A stretch of 64,000 nucleotides of DNA from Fictibacillus solisalsi (GTDB lineage: Bacteria; Bacillota; Bacilli; Bacillales; Fictibacillaceae): NCBI RefSeq assembly GCF_900103485.1, contig NZ_FNHW01000001.1, positions 2,935,057 to 2,999,056 on the forward strand, given 5' to 3'. The notes beneath the pieces were generated by a model that made no database searches, was not told the DNA's origin, and saw only the letters and a list, made by a program, of their open reading frames with translations. Positions 16,964-25,790 of this stretch are shown here, piece by piece (the first letter of the stretch is position 1; every line of letters begins with the position of its first letter). A program made the translations under genes and the position numbers.

Positions 16964-19153
16964 TTAATATTGGGCAAGATTCAGTGAAACAACATCATTT
17001 TGATAGTCCAAATCGGCTTCCTCAAACACTTGAAGCGGAACCACACCATGGGCGGCATCTGTATGGCTTGACATCCTGTTGCTTGCGGCTACCTGGCGCT
17101 GGCGCTTGGAGATGGCCTTCATGCGGGAAGCTGCCAATTCTTTTCTCTGCTGGCGGATGTGATCGAATTCAAATACCTGTTCTCCACGCTGGAATGCCGT
17201 TTCTTCCAGAAACTGAATGGTACGCTCACGGAAATCAAGAAACAGTACATCCCCCGTTTGGAGATAAAGAATTCCTCCATCTTCCTTGGCTTCGGGCGTC
17301 ATATGGCCCACTGCCGCTCCATATGTAACGCCTGAATAGCGTCCGTCACTGATCAGTGTTGCCATCCTTTTCAGCTTGCGGTTTGCATTGATGTGCTGCA
17401 TTGGTGTAAACATTTCCGGCATGCCAAATGCGACAGGTCCCTGGCCGGATACAACAACTGCGAGTTTGAGGATTCCCTTATCCACCATGGCGTCAAATAA
17501 CGCATCATAAGAATGGGTTTTCAAAGCTTCATATTGGTCCGGCGCATTTTGTTTTACAGCAGCAAGCAGGTTTTCATGGGCAAATGCTTTCCTATTTCTT
17601 AGCTTGTCAACCAGCTCGGCGTCAAGAAGTCCATGGTTGGCGTCCTCTTCGTTGTCATAGTAAAGAACAAAAGCCGCCTTTTTATCAAACTCATCAAGCT
17701 GCAGGGTCGTCATGCCGCTGATCTTAACAACGGCGCTTTCAAAAAAGTTTCCGCTGAGTACGTCAACACCGCTGTAAGGCCGTCTTGGCTTGTCAAGAAT
17801 GACCGGATTTTCGGCAATTTTCTCAATGGACACCTTGTGTTCTTTTTCAAGCCGCTCGCGCCAGCTCGTGCCGGTTACTGTTGGGGCATCCACATCCATC
17901 GGCACCCCGTTTTGGAGCAGTTCGTAAAATAATGATTCCATGCCGCGGCTGTTTCCTGAGCAGCATTGCATCGCCAGTGCAAAAATGTCCCTGCCCTGGG
18001 TGAGACTGTAGTCAAACAAATCAGGCACCGGCACCTCGTGATGAATGCGGTCCATTTCATGCAGGCTGAACTTGAATCCGCCATAAAGCATTCCGGCTAC
18101 GATATGCATCATCAGATTGGTGGAACCGCCTGATGCGCTGTGGATGCGGACGGCATTTTTTATGTTGGAAGCCATAATGTTGGAAGCACCGAAGGCTTGC
18201 TGGTTAATCATGCCCGCCAACGGATCGAGCGCTGCATTGATCTGTTCCTGTGTCGGAGGGTCGGTCAGCAGCTCAAGCTCGGGGTGAACAAGCCCCATAC
18301 CGGCAACCAGATGCCGCGAGCTGTTTCCGGTTCCATTAAAGGCACAAACACCGCCAAGACCATCACATGTATTGACCGCCAGACGCTTTTCATAATCATC
18401 GTGTTCCGCCTGGGAGATGAATCCTTTTTCTTTGGCCCGCTGAAGAACACCCTGGAATGCTGTATTGGAAGAGCATTGAAGAATGTACGCCATCGCATCA
18501 CGAAGATCATAAGCAATGTCATCCGCTCCGTTTTGCTCCGCTTTTTGGGCAACCGCTTCAAGCTCTTCAAAAAGGCCTTCTGGAATGGTTCCTCCCTGTA
18601 AAACATGAGCAGGAGCAAATGTCGCAAAGAATGGTGCTTCCCCGCGATAGTTCCGGATGCGGTCAAGATGAGCCATCGCACTTACCACTCCAAGCGGCTG
18701 CTTGTCACAGCCCTGGATGACAAAAGCGCCATGATAGCTGTGCGCCTCGATCTGGTTGACAACCATTTCGGCCACCGCGTTTCTGCTTTGCAGGGAATAG
18801 CTCATCCCCTGATTGCTTTGCGCAGTTCCGTCGCACATGACCGGTGTGGAAAAATAAAAAGGAACCCCTCCATTTTGCCAGATGCGCAGCGCAGCCCTGG
18901 ATGATGTTTGAAAGTCCATAATATGGGCCGGATGGTCGGGAGACCCCCCGATAATGGCAATACGCGGCGCATTTTCATGAAGCCGGTTATAAATTTCCTC
19001 CAGGGTCCAGTCTGGCGCATCGCCTTCATAGGTTGGCCCGAGAATCTGTTTTGCCCGGTCCAATAGGCCCGCAACACAAATGGGCTCATTGGCCTTTCCC
19101 TGAACATTGTCACGATATGGATTATAGGAATTTTCAATAAATGGATACAACAC
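16964..19153 (-). CDS. YjhG/YagF-type sugar-acid dehydratase (IlvD/Edd family)
   Basis: Fe-S dehydratase of 729 residues converting an aldonate to a 2-keto-3-deoxy acid (D-xylonate in E. coli YjhG/YagF). Visible: TPVMCDGTAQSNQGMSYSLQ, FVIQGCDKQPLGVVSAMAHL (cluster Cys), AVNTCDGLGGVCAFNGTGNS, RIHSASGGSTNLMMHIVAGM, TLISDGRYSGVTYGAAVGH. It is longer than the ~650 residues usual for YjhG. Start is GTG 19153 with AAAAGGTGG 9-10 nt upstream. Lies between the membrane protein and the U32-like gene in the TRAP operon. The exact aldonate is unknown. Confidence 0.85.
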   Translation of the reverse strand: MLYPFIENSYNPYRDNVQGKANEPICVAGLLDRAKQILGPTYEGDAPDWTLEEIYNRLHENAPRIAIIGGSPDHPAHIMDFQTSSRAALRIWQNGGVPFYFSTPVMCDGTAQSNQGMSYSLQSRNAVAEMVVNQIEAHSYHGAFVIQGCDKQPLGVVSAMAHLDRIRNYRGEAPFFATFAPAHVLQGGTIPEGLFEELEAVAQKAEQNGADDIAYDLRDAMAYILQCSSNTAFQGVLQRAKEKGFISQAEHDDYEKRLAVNTCDGLGGVCAFNGTGNSSRHLVAGMGLVHPELELLTDPPTQEQINAALDPLAGMINQQAFGASNIMASNIKNAVRIHSASGGSTNLMMHIVAGMLYGGFKFSLHEMDRIHHEVPVPDLFDYSLTQGRDIFALAMQCCSGNSRGMESLFYELLQNGVPMDVDAPTVTGTSWRERLEKEHKVSIEKIAENPVILDKPRRPYSGVDVLSGNFFESAVVKISGMTTLQLDEFDKKAAFVLYYDNEEDANHGLLDAELVDKLRNRKAFAHENLLAAVKQNAPDQYEALKTHSYDALFDAMVDKGILKLAVVVSGQGPVAFGMPEMFTPMQHINANRKLKRMATLISDGRYSGVTYGAAVGHMTPEAKEDGGILYLQTGDVLFLDFRERTIQFLEETAFQRGEQVFEFDHIRQQRKELAASRMKAISKRQRQVAASNRMSSHTDAAHGVVPLQVFEEADLDYQNDVVSLNLAQY

Positions 19154-19185
19154 AATCTTTCGCCACCTTTTAAACTAATAAACTG

Positions 19186-20532
19186 CTACAGCATCAGAAG
19201 CGCAATTATTGTCCCCATACTGCTGTAGAGAAATGCAAATCCGATGTTCCAGAAGGAAACACGGTATGGATTCTGATGCAAAAGACTGCCTGTTAATGAC
19301 ACCGTAATGTTGTAAGGGCCCGCCATGACGGTGGACAGTCCTGATGATATAAGTACGACGGCAAAGCTTAAAGGATTGATTTCTCCCAAAAGAGGCTGTA
19401 TGACCTCCCCCAAAATACTGATGGTCACGAGCGGATGAAATCCAATCATCGCCAGACCGAGAAAAAGAACCTGAATCAGCAGAAAGAGCAAAACGGGCCA
19501 GTGCTCCACGGCTCCGAAGGGCTGCTGAAGCCATTTTAAAAATGGTGAAACTTTAAGTGTACTAATTAAAAATCCTGCGGAGAGAAACAGAACCATAAAG
19601 TTTTGCTGGGACGATGCCCTGTTCTTCCAAACTCGCAAACTATAAACCAGATAAGATCTGATTCTTTTTACAAGAAGAGCCCAGAGAACCGAGTAGGGAA
19701 CAATGACAAGCGTAACGGCCATCAGAAAATCGGTACCCAGCACCCGCCTCGCACCGATGACTGCTGCAATAAAAACACTTAAATTAAGAAGCAGCACCCC
19801 GGCTTTTTTAATGATCCTTCCATCCAAAGGCGCAGCTTCTGCCGTTGCAGCCTGTTCCACCTGATACTTGCGGTACCTCAAGCCGATCAGCCAGTCGGCA
19901 CCGAGCAGCGTGACCGAGAACAAAAGAAGCCACGGAAGCAGATGAACATAATTCGAATGGGTGATGTCTACACTGATCGCCACGAGAATCTCCATCGGAC
20001 TCCAGGCGAGGCACAGGGCATAGCCTCTCAGCATCGCACGGCTGATAAAGATATCTCTTAATTTGTCCTCTGCTTTTTGCAGATTGCGGCGGAGAACCGA
20101 TTCAACCAATGGGATCGTAGCGATATTTAAAAACGACCCCAGCAAAAAACTGACAAGCGAGCTTCGGTAATACAACTGCCCCAAATTTCCCACCCTCCGC
20201 TTCAGCAGCTGGTTCACACTTTTGTCGTACCGCCCCACAACGATGATGCTGTTGATGAAAGGCAGCACATAAAAGATGGCGAGCAGGACAATTGTTGACG
20301 TCATGTAATGCGGCAGCTCCAGCAGAGGCTTTCGTAAATAAAAGTAGAGTAGTCCGCCTGCCAGGATAAAAACTGTGCCTGTTGCACGGTATAGCCCGTT
20401 TGCTTTCGGAAATGAAAAGACAAGTGCCATTATGGCGAAAATACCTGTCACCTCATCGAGAAACGAGCTGCCGGCAAACAGGCTGATCGTATAAAAAACG
20501 ACCATCAGGCTGTAAATGACAAGCAGGATCAC
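19186..20532 (-). CDS. Polytopic membrane protein, unrecognised
   Basis: 448 residues with roughly eleven to twelve hydrophobic segments and a central cytoplasmic loop (RYRKYQVEQAATAEAAPLDG). No transporter signature I can name; the ends HPLVTISILGEVIQPLLGE and VMAGPYNITVSLTGSLLHQNP recall the re-entrant loops of ion-transporter-superfamily carriers. GTG start overlaps the stop of the LarA-like gene (GTGA), so translation is coupled and a functional link with that enzyme is likely. A second transport route or export of a sugar acid is possible. Confidence 0.6.
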   Translation of the reverse strand: MILLVIYSLMVVFYTISLFAGSSFLDEVTGIFAIMALVFSFPKANGLYRATGTVFILAGGLLYFYLRKPLLELPHYMTSTIVLLAIFYVLPFINSIIVVGRYDKSVNQLLKRRVGNLGQLYYRSSLVSFLLGSFLNIATIPLVESVLRRNLQKAEDKLRDIFISRAMLRGYALCLAWSPMEILVAISVDITHSNYVHLLPWLLLFSVTLLGADWLIGLRYRKYQVEQAATAEAAPLDGRIIKKAGVLLLNLSVFIAAVIGARRVLGTDFLMAVTLVIVPYSVLWALLVKRIRSYLVYSLRVWKNRASSQQNFMVLFLSAGFLISTLKVSPFLKWLQQPFGAVEHWPVLLFLLIQVLFLGLAMIGFHPLVTISILGEVIQPLLGEINPLSFAVVLISSGLSTVMAGPYNITVSLTGSLLHQNPYRVSFWNIGFAFLYSSMGTIIALLML

Positions 20533-21791
20533 CGGGTTTCGCCAGTTGTGTACATCTCTGCCGGATCAGACAGGATTTCAATATCCGGATGGGCTTCCGC
20601 TTCCTCTCTCAGGCTCTCGGAAATCCATATATATTGAAGATCCAGCGTGTTGGGAATCCGAACGACTCTTGCTTTTGTAAGGTCACGTGCATTGCACGTT
20701 TTGATGGCGGCTTTTATGGCCATCTCTTCGTCCTCAAGAACCATCGGGACTTTAATCACCGAAGTCACCGTACTGGTGAGCGCATTGGCGTAGCCCTTTT
20801 CCCAGGAGATGCTGTTAAATAGCTTCCTGGTGGTCGTATCAGCCAGCCCAATTCCGTTGGCATTTCCATGAGTTTTCTCGGTTAAGCCGAGGACGACAAT
20901 GCGTGAAACTTCAGGTCCCCCGTGAGCATAAGGGGTGGCATAACGTCCCGTAATGTTCGGGTCCATCCCGTCCCCTGAAATGTCTTTGCCGATTTCTTCA
21001 ACAATCAGCACATCCATCGGATTAAACAAAATTTTTGGCATCAGTTCTTTCGCTTCAAGCAAAAGCCCCGGCTCTCTTTCTTCCATTTCCTCAGCAGGAA
21101 CCGCAACAATTTTGGCCGGACGGTCATAGGCGTTCTCTATGGAGCCGAGACCGAAAATAATCGGAATTTTGGACATGACCATCTTGGCCATTAGAGGCAC
21201 ATGATCTGCCATGTATTTAAAGCTGTAGGCATGGGCTGCCTCCGCCCCTTTTTGCTTTCCAAGCCCAATCGTAATCATCTTCATCAGGCCACTTTCAACC
21301 GGGCCGCGGAAAGCGGTATGCGGCTTGATCCGGTTAATAACAATCACCTTGTCTGCACTGGCGGCATTTTTGTCTGTGTAAACTGGCAGGCCGTTTTCTA
21401 GCGTGCCGGTTTGCACGACCTCCATGCTGGATACAATCGGTGCACCGACCGACGCCTCGGTAACACCGAGCTGCTCGAGCACTTCACGCTGCCCTTCAGC
21501 CGTGGCCCCGCCATGGCTGCCCATAGCAGGCACGATAAAGGGAGAACCTCCGGCTGATTTGACAGCGTTGACCGTTTCCCTCACAAGTATGGAAAGGTCG
21601 GCCACACCGCGGCTTCCCGCGGCGATGGCTACCCGGTCACCAGGCGATATCCTTGAGAGTACACCTGTTTCCTTTAACGTCTGCTGAACGGCCTCTGCCG
21701 TGTCCTCAAGTTCAGGAGCATGAAAGGATTGCTTCACTTTCATCATCTTTGGAAGGGCTATATCCTGCAGCAGCTGTGATATGATCTCCAT
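20529..21791 (-). CDS. LarA-family nickel-dependent racemase/epimerase homologue
   Basis: 420 residues, DUF2088/LarA superfamily. Motifs equivalent to LarA: VPAMGSHGGATAEGQ (first catalytic His), NRIKPHTAFRGPVESG (second His), SGLMKMITIGLGKQKG (cofactor-binding Lys) and AAHAYSF (nickel His), and IVEEIGKDISGDGMDPNITG. The superfamily contains lactate and malate racemases and gluconate 2-epimerase, all using the nickel-pincer nucleotide. Its place between a TRAP transporter and sugar-acid dehydratase suggests C2 epimerisation of an aldonate. ATG start with AAGGAGG upstream. A second, more LarA-like gene is at 29620. Confidence 0.75.
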   Translation of the reverse strand: MEIISQLLQDIALPKMMKVKQSFHAPELEDTAEAVQQTLKETGVLSRISPGDRVAIAAGSRGVADLSILVRETVNAVKSAGGSPFIVPAMGSHGGATAEGQREVLEQLGVTEASVGAPIVSSMEVVQTGTLENGLPVYTDKNAASADKVIVINRIKPHTAFRGPVESGLMKMITIGLGKQKGAEAAHAYSFKYMADHVPLMAKMVMSKIPIIFGLGSIENAYDRPAKIVAVPAEEMEEREPGLLLEAKELMPKILFNPMDVLIVEEIGKDISGDGMDPNITGRYATPYAHGGPEVSRIVVLGLTEKTHGNANGIGLADTTTRKLFNSISWEKGYANALTSTVTSVIKVPMVLEDEEMAIKAAIKTCNARDLTKARVVRIPNTLDLQYIWISESLREEAEAHPDIEILSDPAEMYTTGETR

Positions 21792-21820
21792 CCCTCTTCC
21801 TCCTTATCTGGCTTTTCTCT

Positions 21821-22858
21821 TTATTCTTTTCTCGCTTTTTCCACTTCTGACATCATTTCATCGACCAGTTCTTGTCCAAACTTTTTAGCATATTTGTCGG
21901 TGACCGGCTTTACGATTTCCTTCATTTTTTCTTTTTCAGCGTCGGAGACCTCATTCACCTTCATGCCTGCTTTTTTCAGATCTTCGAGGGCTTTTTCGTT
22001 TTCTTTTCGATTCAGGTCACGTTGGTACTTCCCTGCTTCTTTCGCGGAATCTCTCATGATTTTTTGTTCTTCCTTTGAGAGCTTGTCCCAGAACTGCTTG
22101 CTCACAAGAAAGACAAACGGTGTGTATACGTGCTTGGTCATGCTTAAGTAGGGCTGAACCTCGTCATACTTGCTGGATTTGATGGTTGCCAGCGGATTTT
22201 CCTGACCATCTACTGTTTTCCCCTCAAGCGCGGTAAACACTTCGGAAAACGCCATTGGCGACGGATTAGCACCCAGCTTCTTAAACGCATCCAGATGAAC
22301 CTCGTTTTGCATGGTTCGGATCTTCAATCCTTTAAAATCCTCCGCAGTCTTCACGGGATGTTTGCTGTTTGTCAGGTTGCGGAATCCATTCTCCCAATAC
22401 CCAAGGCCAATCAGCTTGTGTTCCGGCAGCTTTTTCAACAGCTCTTGCCCCACTTTTCCGTCAAGAACGGAGTACGCTTCTTCTTCGGTATTAAACACAA
22501 ATGGAAAATCGAAAATCCCGTATTCCTTGATCATCCCAACAAGCGGTGAGGTGGAAGGAATGGTAACCTCCTGAAGGCCGCCCTGCAGCGCCTCGGTCAT
22601 TTTCTGGTCATCGCCAAGCGTTGCGCTGTAAAAGTTTTGCACTTTCATTTTCCCGCCGCTTTTCTTCTCAACCAGCTCTTTAAACTTCTTCAAGCCTTGT
22701 CCTTCCGGATGATCTTCATTCAACCCGATTCCGGCTTTAATCGTCCGTTCCTGTATACCGCCTGCAGATCCGCCGGATTTTGCCGCACCACATCCTCCAA
22801 GAAGCAGCATACCGGGAAGCGCAACCCCAATGGCCAGCTTTTTCATCCAATTCTTCAT
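21821..22858 (-). CDS. TRAP transporter substrate-binding lipoprotein DctP (second)
   Basis: 345 residues with lipoprotein signal (LAIGVALPGMLLLGGCGAAK, Cys near 23). DctP fold motifs: YSATLGDDQKMTEALQGG, FDFPFVFNTEEEAYSVLDG, KTAEDFKGLKIRTMQNEVH with the carboxylate-binding Arg, FSEVFTALEGKTVDGQENPL. Captures an organic acid extracellularly for the DctQM permease. It is clearly different from the first DctP (25791-26813) in the same operon, so two ligands may share one membrane unit. Confidence 0.85.
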   Translation of the reverse strand: MKNWMKKLAIGVALPGMLLLGGCGAAKSGGSAGGIQERTIKAGIGLNEDHPEGQGLKKFKELVEKKSGGKMKVQNFYSATLGDDQKMTEALQGGLQEVTIPSTSPLVGMIKEYGIFDFPFVFNTEEEAYSVLDGKVGQELLKKLPEHKLIGLGYWENGFRNLTNSKHPVKTAEDFKGLKIRTMQNEVHLDAFKKLGANPSPMAFSEVFTALEGKTVDGQENPLATIKSSKYDEVQPYLSMTKHVYTPFVFLVSKQFWDKLSKEEQKIMRDSAKEAGKYQRDLNRKENEKALEDLKKAGMKVNEVSDAEKEKMKEIVKPVTDKYAKKFGQELVDEMMSEVEKARKE

Positions 22859-22885
22859 TCTATTTCCCCCTCTTCATCCAATTGT

Positions 22886-23911
22886 CTAACTCATTGCATA
22901 GCGGCTTTCGGGCTGATTGCTCTTCAGCACCGACCGCTCCTCTACCTGCTTGTTCACTAGATACTTTGGATACTCCTTACATATCAGAACGTCCACAACA
23001 CCGAGCGCTGCTTTTGTTCTCATTTCTTTGGCAGCCTCCTCGGAATACCAGGCCACATGAGGCGTCAGGATCACGTTATCCATGGACAGGAAGGGATGAT
23101 CCTCCGTAATCGGTTCTTCCTCAATTACATCCAGAGCTGCTCCTCCGATTTCCCCTGTTCTGAGCGCCTCAACCAGTGCCTCTTCATCCACTACCGGCCC
23201 TCTTGACGTATTGATGAGAAGGGCATCATTTTTCATTTCGGAAAACAGGGAAGCATTGATCATGCCTTTTGTTCCTTCTGTTAACGGAGCATGGACGGAA
23301 ATGATGTCAGACACCCGGCACAATTCCTCCAGAGAGACGAGCTGAACCCCCTTCTTTTCCGCTTCTGCAGCAGGATAATAAGGATCAAACGCGGCCACCC
23401 TTAAGCCAAGCGGCTGTACCTTTTCAGCAAGGCTTTGCGGTATCTTTCCAAACCCGACAAGACCGAGCACCTGCCCCCTGAGCCGGTGAATCGGCTGGGT
23501 CACTTTAAAATCCCAATTTCGGTTTTTTACCTGCTCATTCGCTTTGACGACCTTTCTTCTTGCAGAAAGAAGGAGCGCGAGCGCATGGTCAGACACTTCA
23601 TCCATGCAATAGTCAGGAACATTGGCAACGCAAATCCCCTTATCGGTCGCCGCCTCGAGATCAATGGTATTCACACCAACCCCGTAGCGCGTAATCACCT
23701 GGCATTTTTCAAGCTGATCAATGACCTCCTTGCCAAGAGGTGCGTACTGATTGATCAATGCATCCGCATCCCGGCAGGCCTCAATGACTTCTTCCTCTGT
23801 CCGGCATTGGGCACCGATCAATTCAACTTCTGAATATTTTTCAAATACAGCTTTCTCATATCGCAAATCATCGTATTCCCAGTCTGTAACAACCACTTTC
23901 AACTTGGACAT
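22886..23911 (-). CDS. D-2-hydroxyacid dehydrogenase (C-terminal-binding-protein type)
   Basis: 341 residues from ATG 23911 (AAGGAG 8 nt upstream; the displayed frame opens with GTG 9 nt earlier). NAD-binding GLVGFGKIPQSLAEK near 148, catalytic Arg in INTSRGPVVDEEALVEAL near 235, Glu in GGAALDVIEEEPI near 262, His in VILTPHVAWYSEEAAKEM near 287. Interconverts a D-2-hydroxy acid and a 2-keto acid. Located between DctM and the second DctP, so it probably acts on the imported acid or supplies the epimerase pathway. Confidence 0.85.
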   Translation of the reverse strand: MSKLKVVVTDWEYDDLRYEKAVFEKYSEVELIGAQCRTEEEVIEACRDADALINQYAPLGKEVIDQLEKCQVITRYGVGVNTIDLEAATDKGICVANVPDYCMDEVSDHALALLLSARRKVVKANEQVKNRNWDFKVTQPIHRLRGQVLGLVGFGKIPQSLAEKVQPLGLRVAAFDPYYPAAEAEKKGVQLVSLEELCRVSDIISVHAPLTEGTKGMINASLFSEMKNDALLINTSRGPVVDEEALVEALRTGEIGGAALDVIEEEPITEDHPFLSMDNVILTPHVAWYSEEAAKEMRTKAALGVVDVLICKEYPKYLVNKQVEERSVLKSNQPESRYAMS

Positions 23912-23931
23912 CACTTTCACTCCTTAATAAA

Positions 23932-25206
23932 TCAAGTAAACCATTTGAGAGGAACGGTAACCAATGACGGAAAGAGGATCAGCAGGATCAGGACTATTAC
24001 CTCCACCAGCAGAAACGGCCATATTCCCTTCATAATGTCTTCCATACTAATCTTACTGACTCCACAAACGACATTTAGCACTGTACCAACCGGAGGAGTC
24101 AGCAAACCGATGGCATTATTGATGATAAACAAAACACCGAAATATACAGGGTCGATACCCGCCTGCTGAATAACCGGCATCAGCACAGGTGTCAGGATTA
24201 GGATGGTTGGTGTCATATCCATCGCTGTACCGATCAGAATGATCAAAAGGTTAATCATTAAGAGTATGAGCAGCGGGTGCTCCATGAAAGGCTCCAACAG
24301 CCCGATGACTTGTGCCGGGAGATTGGCAACAGTAATCAGCCACGAGGATACAAGGGCTGCCGCGACCAGAAACATAACGACGCTGGTCATTTTCGCTGCC
24401 CGTACCAGCAACTGATACAAGTCCGCCACTTTTATTTGCCGGTAAATAACCATCCCCACGAACAAGGCATACACGGCTGCAACAACAGCGGCTTCAGTCG
24501 GAGTGAAAATTCCACCGCGCAATCCGCCAATAATGATGACCGGAAGCAAAAGCGCCCAAAAGCCTTGCCTGATGGAAATGAGAATTTCTTTTATGGATTT
24601 GCGGGGTGCCACTTGAACCTTGTCCTTATGGGCCACAATCGCCCATGTCACACAGAGGCCGACTGCAAGCATAACCCCAGGAACAATACCTGCCATGAAC
24701 AGTTTAGTGATGGATACCCCACTGGTTACACCAAAGATGATGAACCCGATGCTTGGCGGAATGATCGGAGCTATAATTCCTCCTGAAGCGATTAAACCGC
24801 TGGACCGGTTAATGTCATAACCGCTCTTGACCATCATGGGGATCAGAATAGCCCCGAGGGCAGCGGTATCCGCCACAGCAGAGCCGGAAAGACTGGCAAA
24901 TAGAACACTGGCAATAATGGCTACATAGCCAAGTCCGCCGCGGATATGCCCTACCATTGACATTGCCATCTGTACAATGCGCTGGGAGAGTCCTCCTGCG
25001 TTCATTGCCTCGCCCGCAAGCATAAAAAACGGGATGGCCATCAGTGGAAAATTGTCCGCACCATTGATTAAGTTTTGTGCAATAATCTGGCTGTCGAATA
25101 TCCCTAAAAAGAACATGAGGGCGACTCCGCTAAGCAGCAGAGCAAAGGCAATCGGCATGCCAAGCGCCATTGTGCCGAGAAGTGATCCAATAAACACACC
25201 AATCAT
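23932..25206 (-). CDS. TRAP transporter large permease DctM
   Basis: 424 residues, about twelve TM segments, the Na+-coupled carrier subunit. Family stretches: FMLAGEAMNAGGLSQRIVQM, VLFASLSGSAVADTAALGAI, LIASGGIIAPIIPPSIGFII, GGIFTPTEAAVVAAVYAL and NAIGLLTPPVGTVLNVVCG. The ATG overlaps the stop of dctQ (ATGA), indicating translational coupling and a 1:1 complex. Confidence 0.9.
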   Translation of the reverse strand: MIGVFIGSLLGTMALGMPIAFALLLSGVALMFFLGIFDSQIIAQNLINGADNFPLMAIPFFMLAGEAMNAGGLSQRIVQMAMSMVGHIRGGLGYVAIIASVLFASLSGSAVADTAALGAILIPMMVKSGYDINRSSGLIASGGIIAPIIPPSIGFIIFGVTSGVSITKLFMAGIVPGVMLAVGLCVTWAIVAHKDKVQVAPRKSIKEILISIRQGFWALLLPVIIIGGLRGGIFTPTEAAVVAAVYALFVGMVIYRQIKVADLYQLLVRAAKMTSVVMFLVAAALVSSWLITVANLPAQVIGLLEPFMEHPLLILLMINLLIILIGTAMDMTPTILILTPVLMPVIQQAGIDPVYFGVLFIINNAIGLLTPPVGTVLNVVCGVSKISMEDIMKGIWPFLLVEVIVLILLILFPSLVTVPLKWFT

Positions 25207-25757
25207 GCTTGTTTTTCCTCCTTTCCAACACTGATTTCCTGGTAATCCACCAGTTCTTCCGACTCACTGATGACAATCAAATCTTCATCGCGCACTTTAT
25301 TCAACAAAATCTTAAACACATTGTTGATCAGGATGAGGCCCATAGCTAAACTGACTACGATCCCCGTACCGTACACAAAGGAAAGCGGAAGTCCAGTTGC
25401 AGGTGCTTTGCTGTCCATATTAATGACAGTCATCTTCCAGCTTCCTTCCAGCACCAGGAAAAGAACAAAGAGCATGAGCAGATCACTGAAAACCAATACG
25501 ACTTTTTTTGCTTTCACGGGCAAACGCCTGACCAACATGTCGACACCGAGATGTTCCTTGGCTTTAAATGCACCAATAGCTCCTAAAAATGTGAGCCAGA
25601 TAAACAAATAGCGTGACATCTCTTCAGACCAAGTGATACCTGAATTAAAAAGGTATCTTAGAACCACATTGCCAAACACCAGTATGACCATCAGGCCCAA
25701 AGCCACAGCCATAAAAATATTTAGAAGCGTTTCCAAGTACCGTGAGATCTTTTCCAT
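25203..25757 (-). CDS. TRAP transporter small permease DctQ
   Basis: 184 residues with four TM helices; YLFNSGITWSEEMSRYLFIW and TFLGAIGAFKAKEHLGVDML are typical DctQ motifs. C-terminal cytoplasmic tail is acidic. Forms the membrane complex with DctM. Confidence 0.88.
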   Translation of the reverse strand: MEKISRYLETLLNIFMAVALGLMVILVFGNVVLRYLFNSGITWSEEMSRYLFIWLTFLGAIGAFKAKEHLGVDMLVRRLPVKAKKVVLVFSDLLMLFVLFLVLEGSWKMTVINMDSKAPATGLPLSFVYGTGIVVSLAMGLILINNVFKILLNKVRDEDLIVISESEELVDYQEISVGKEEKQA

Positions 25758-25790
25758 CTTCTCCCCACCTCTTCATGCAATTGTCATTGC

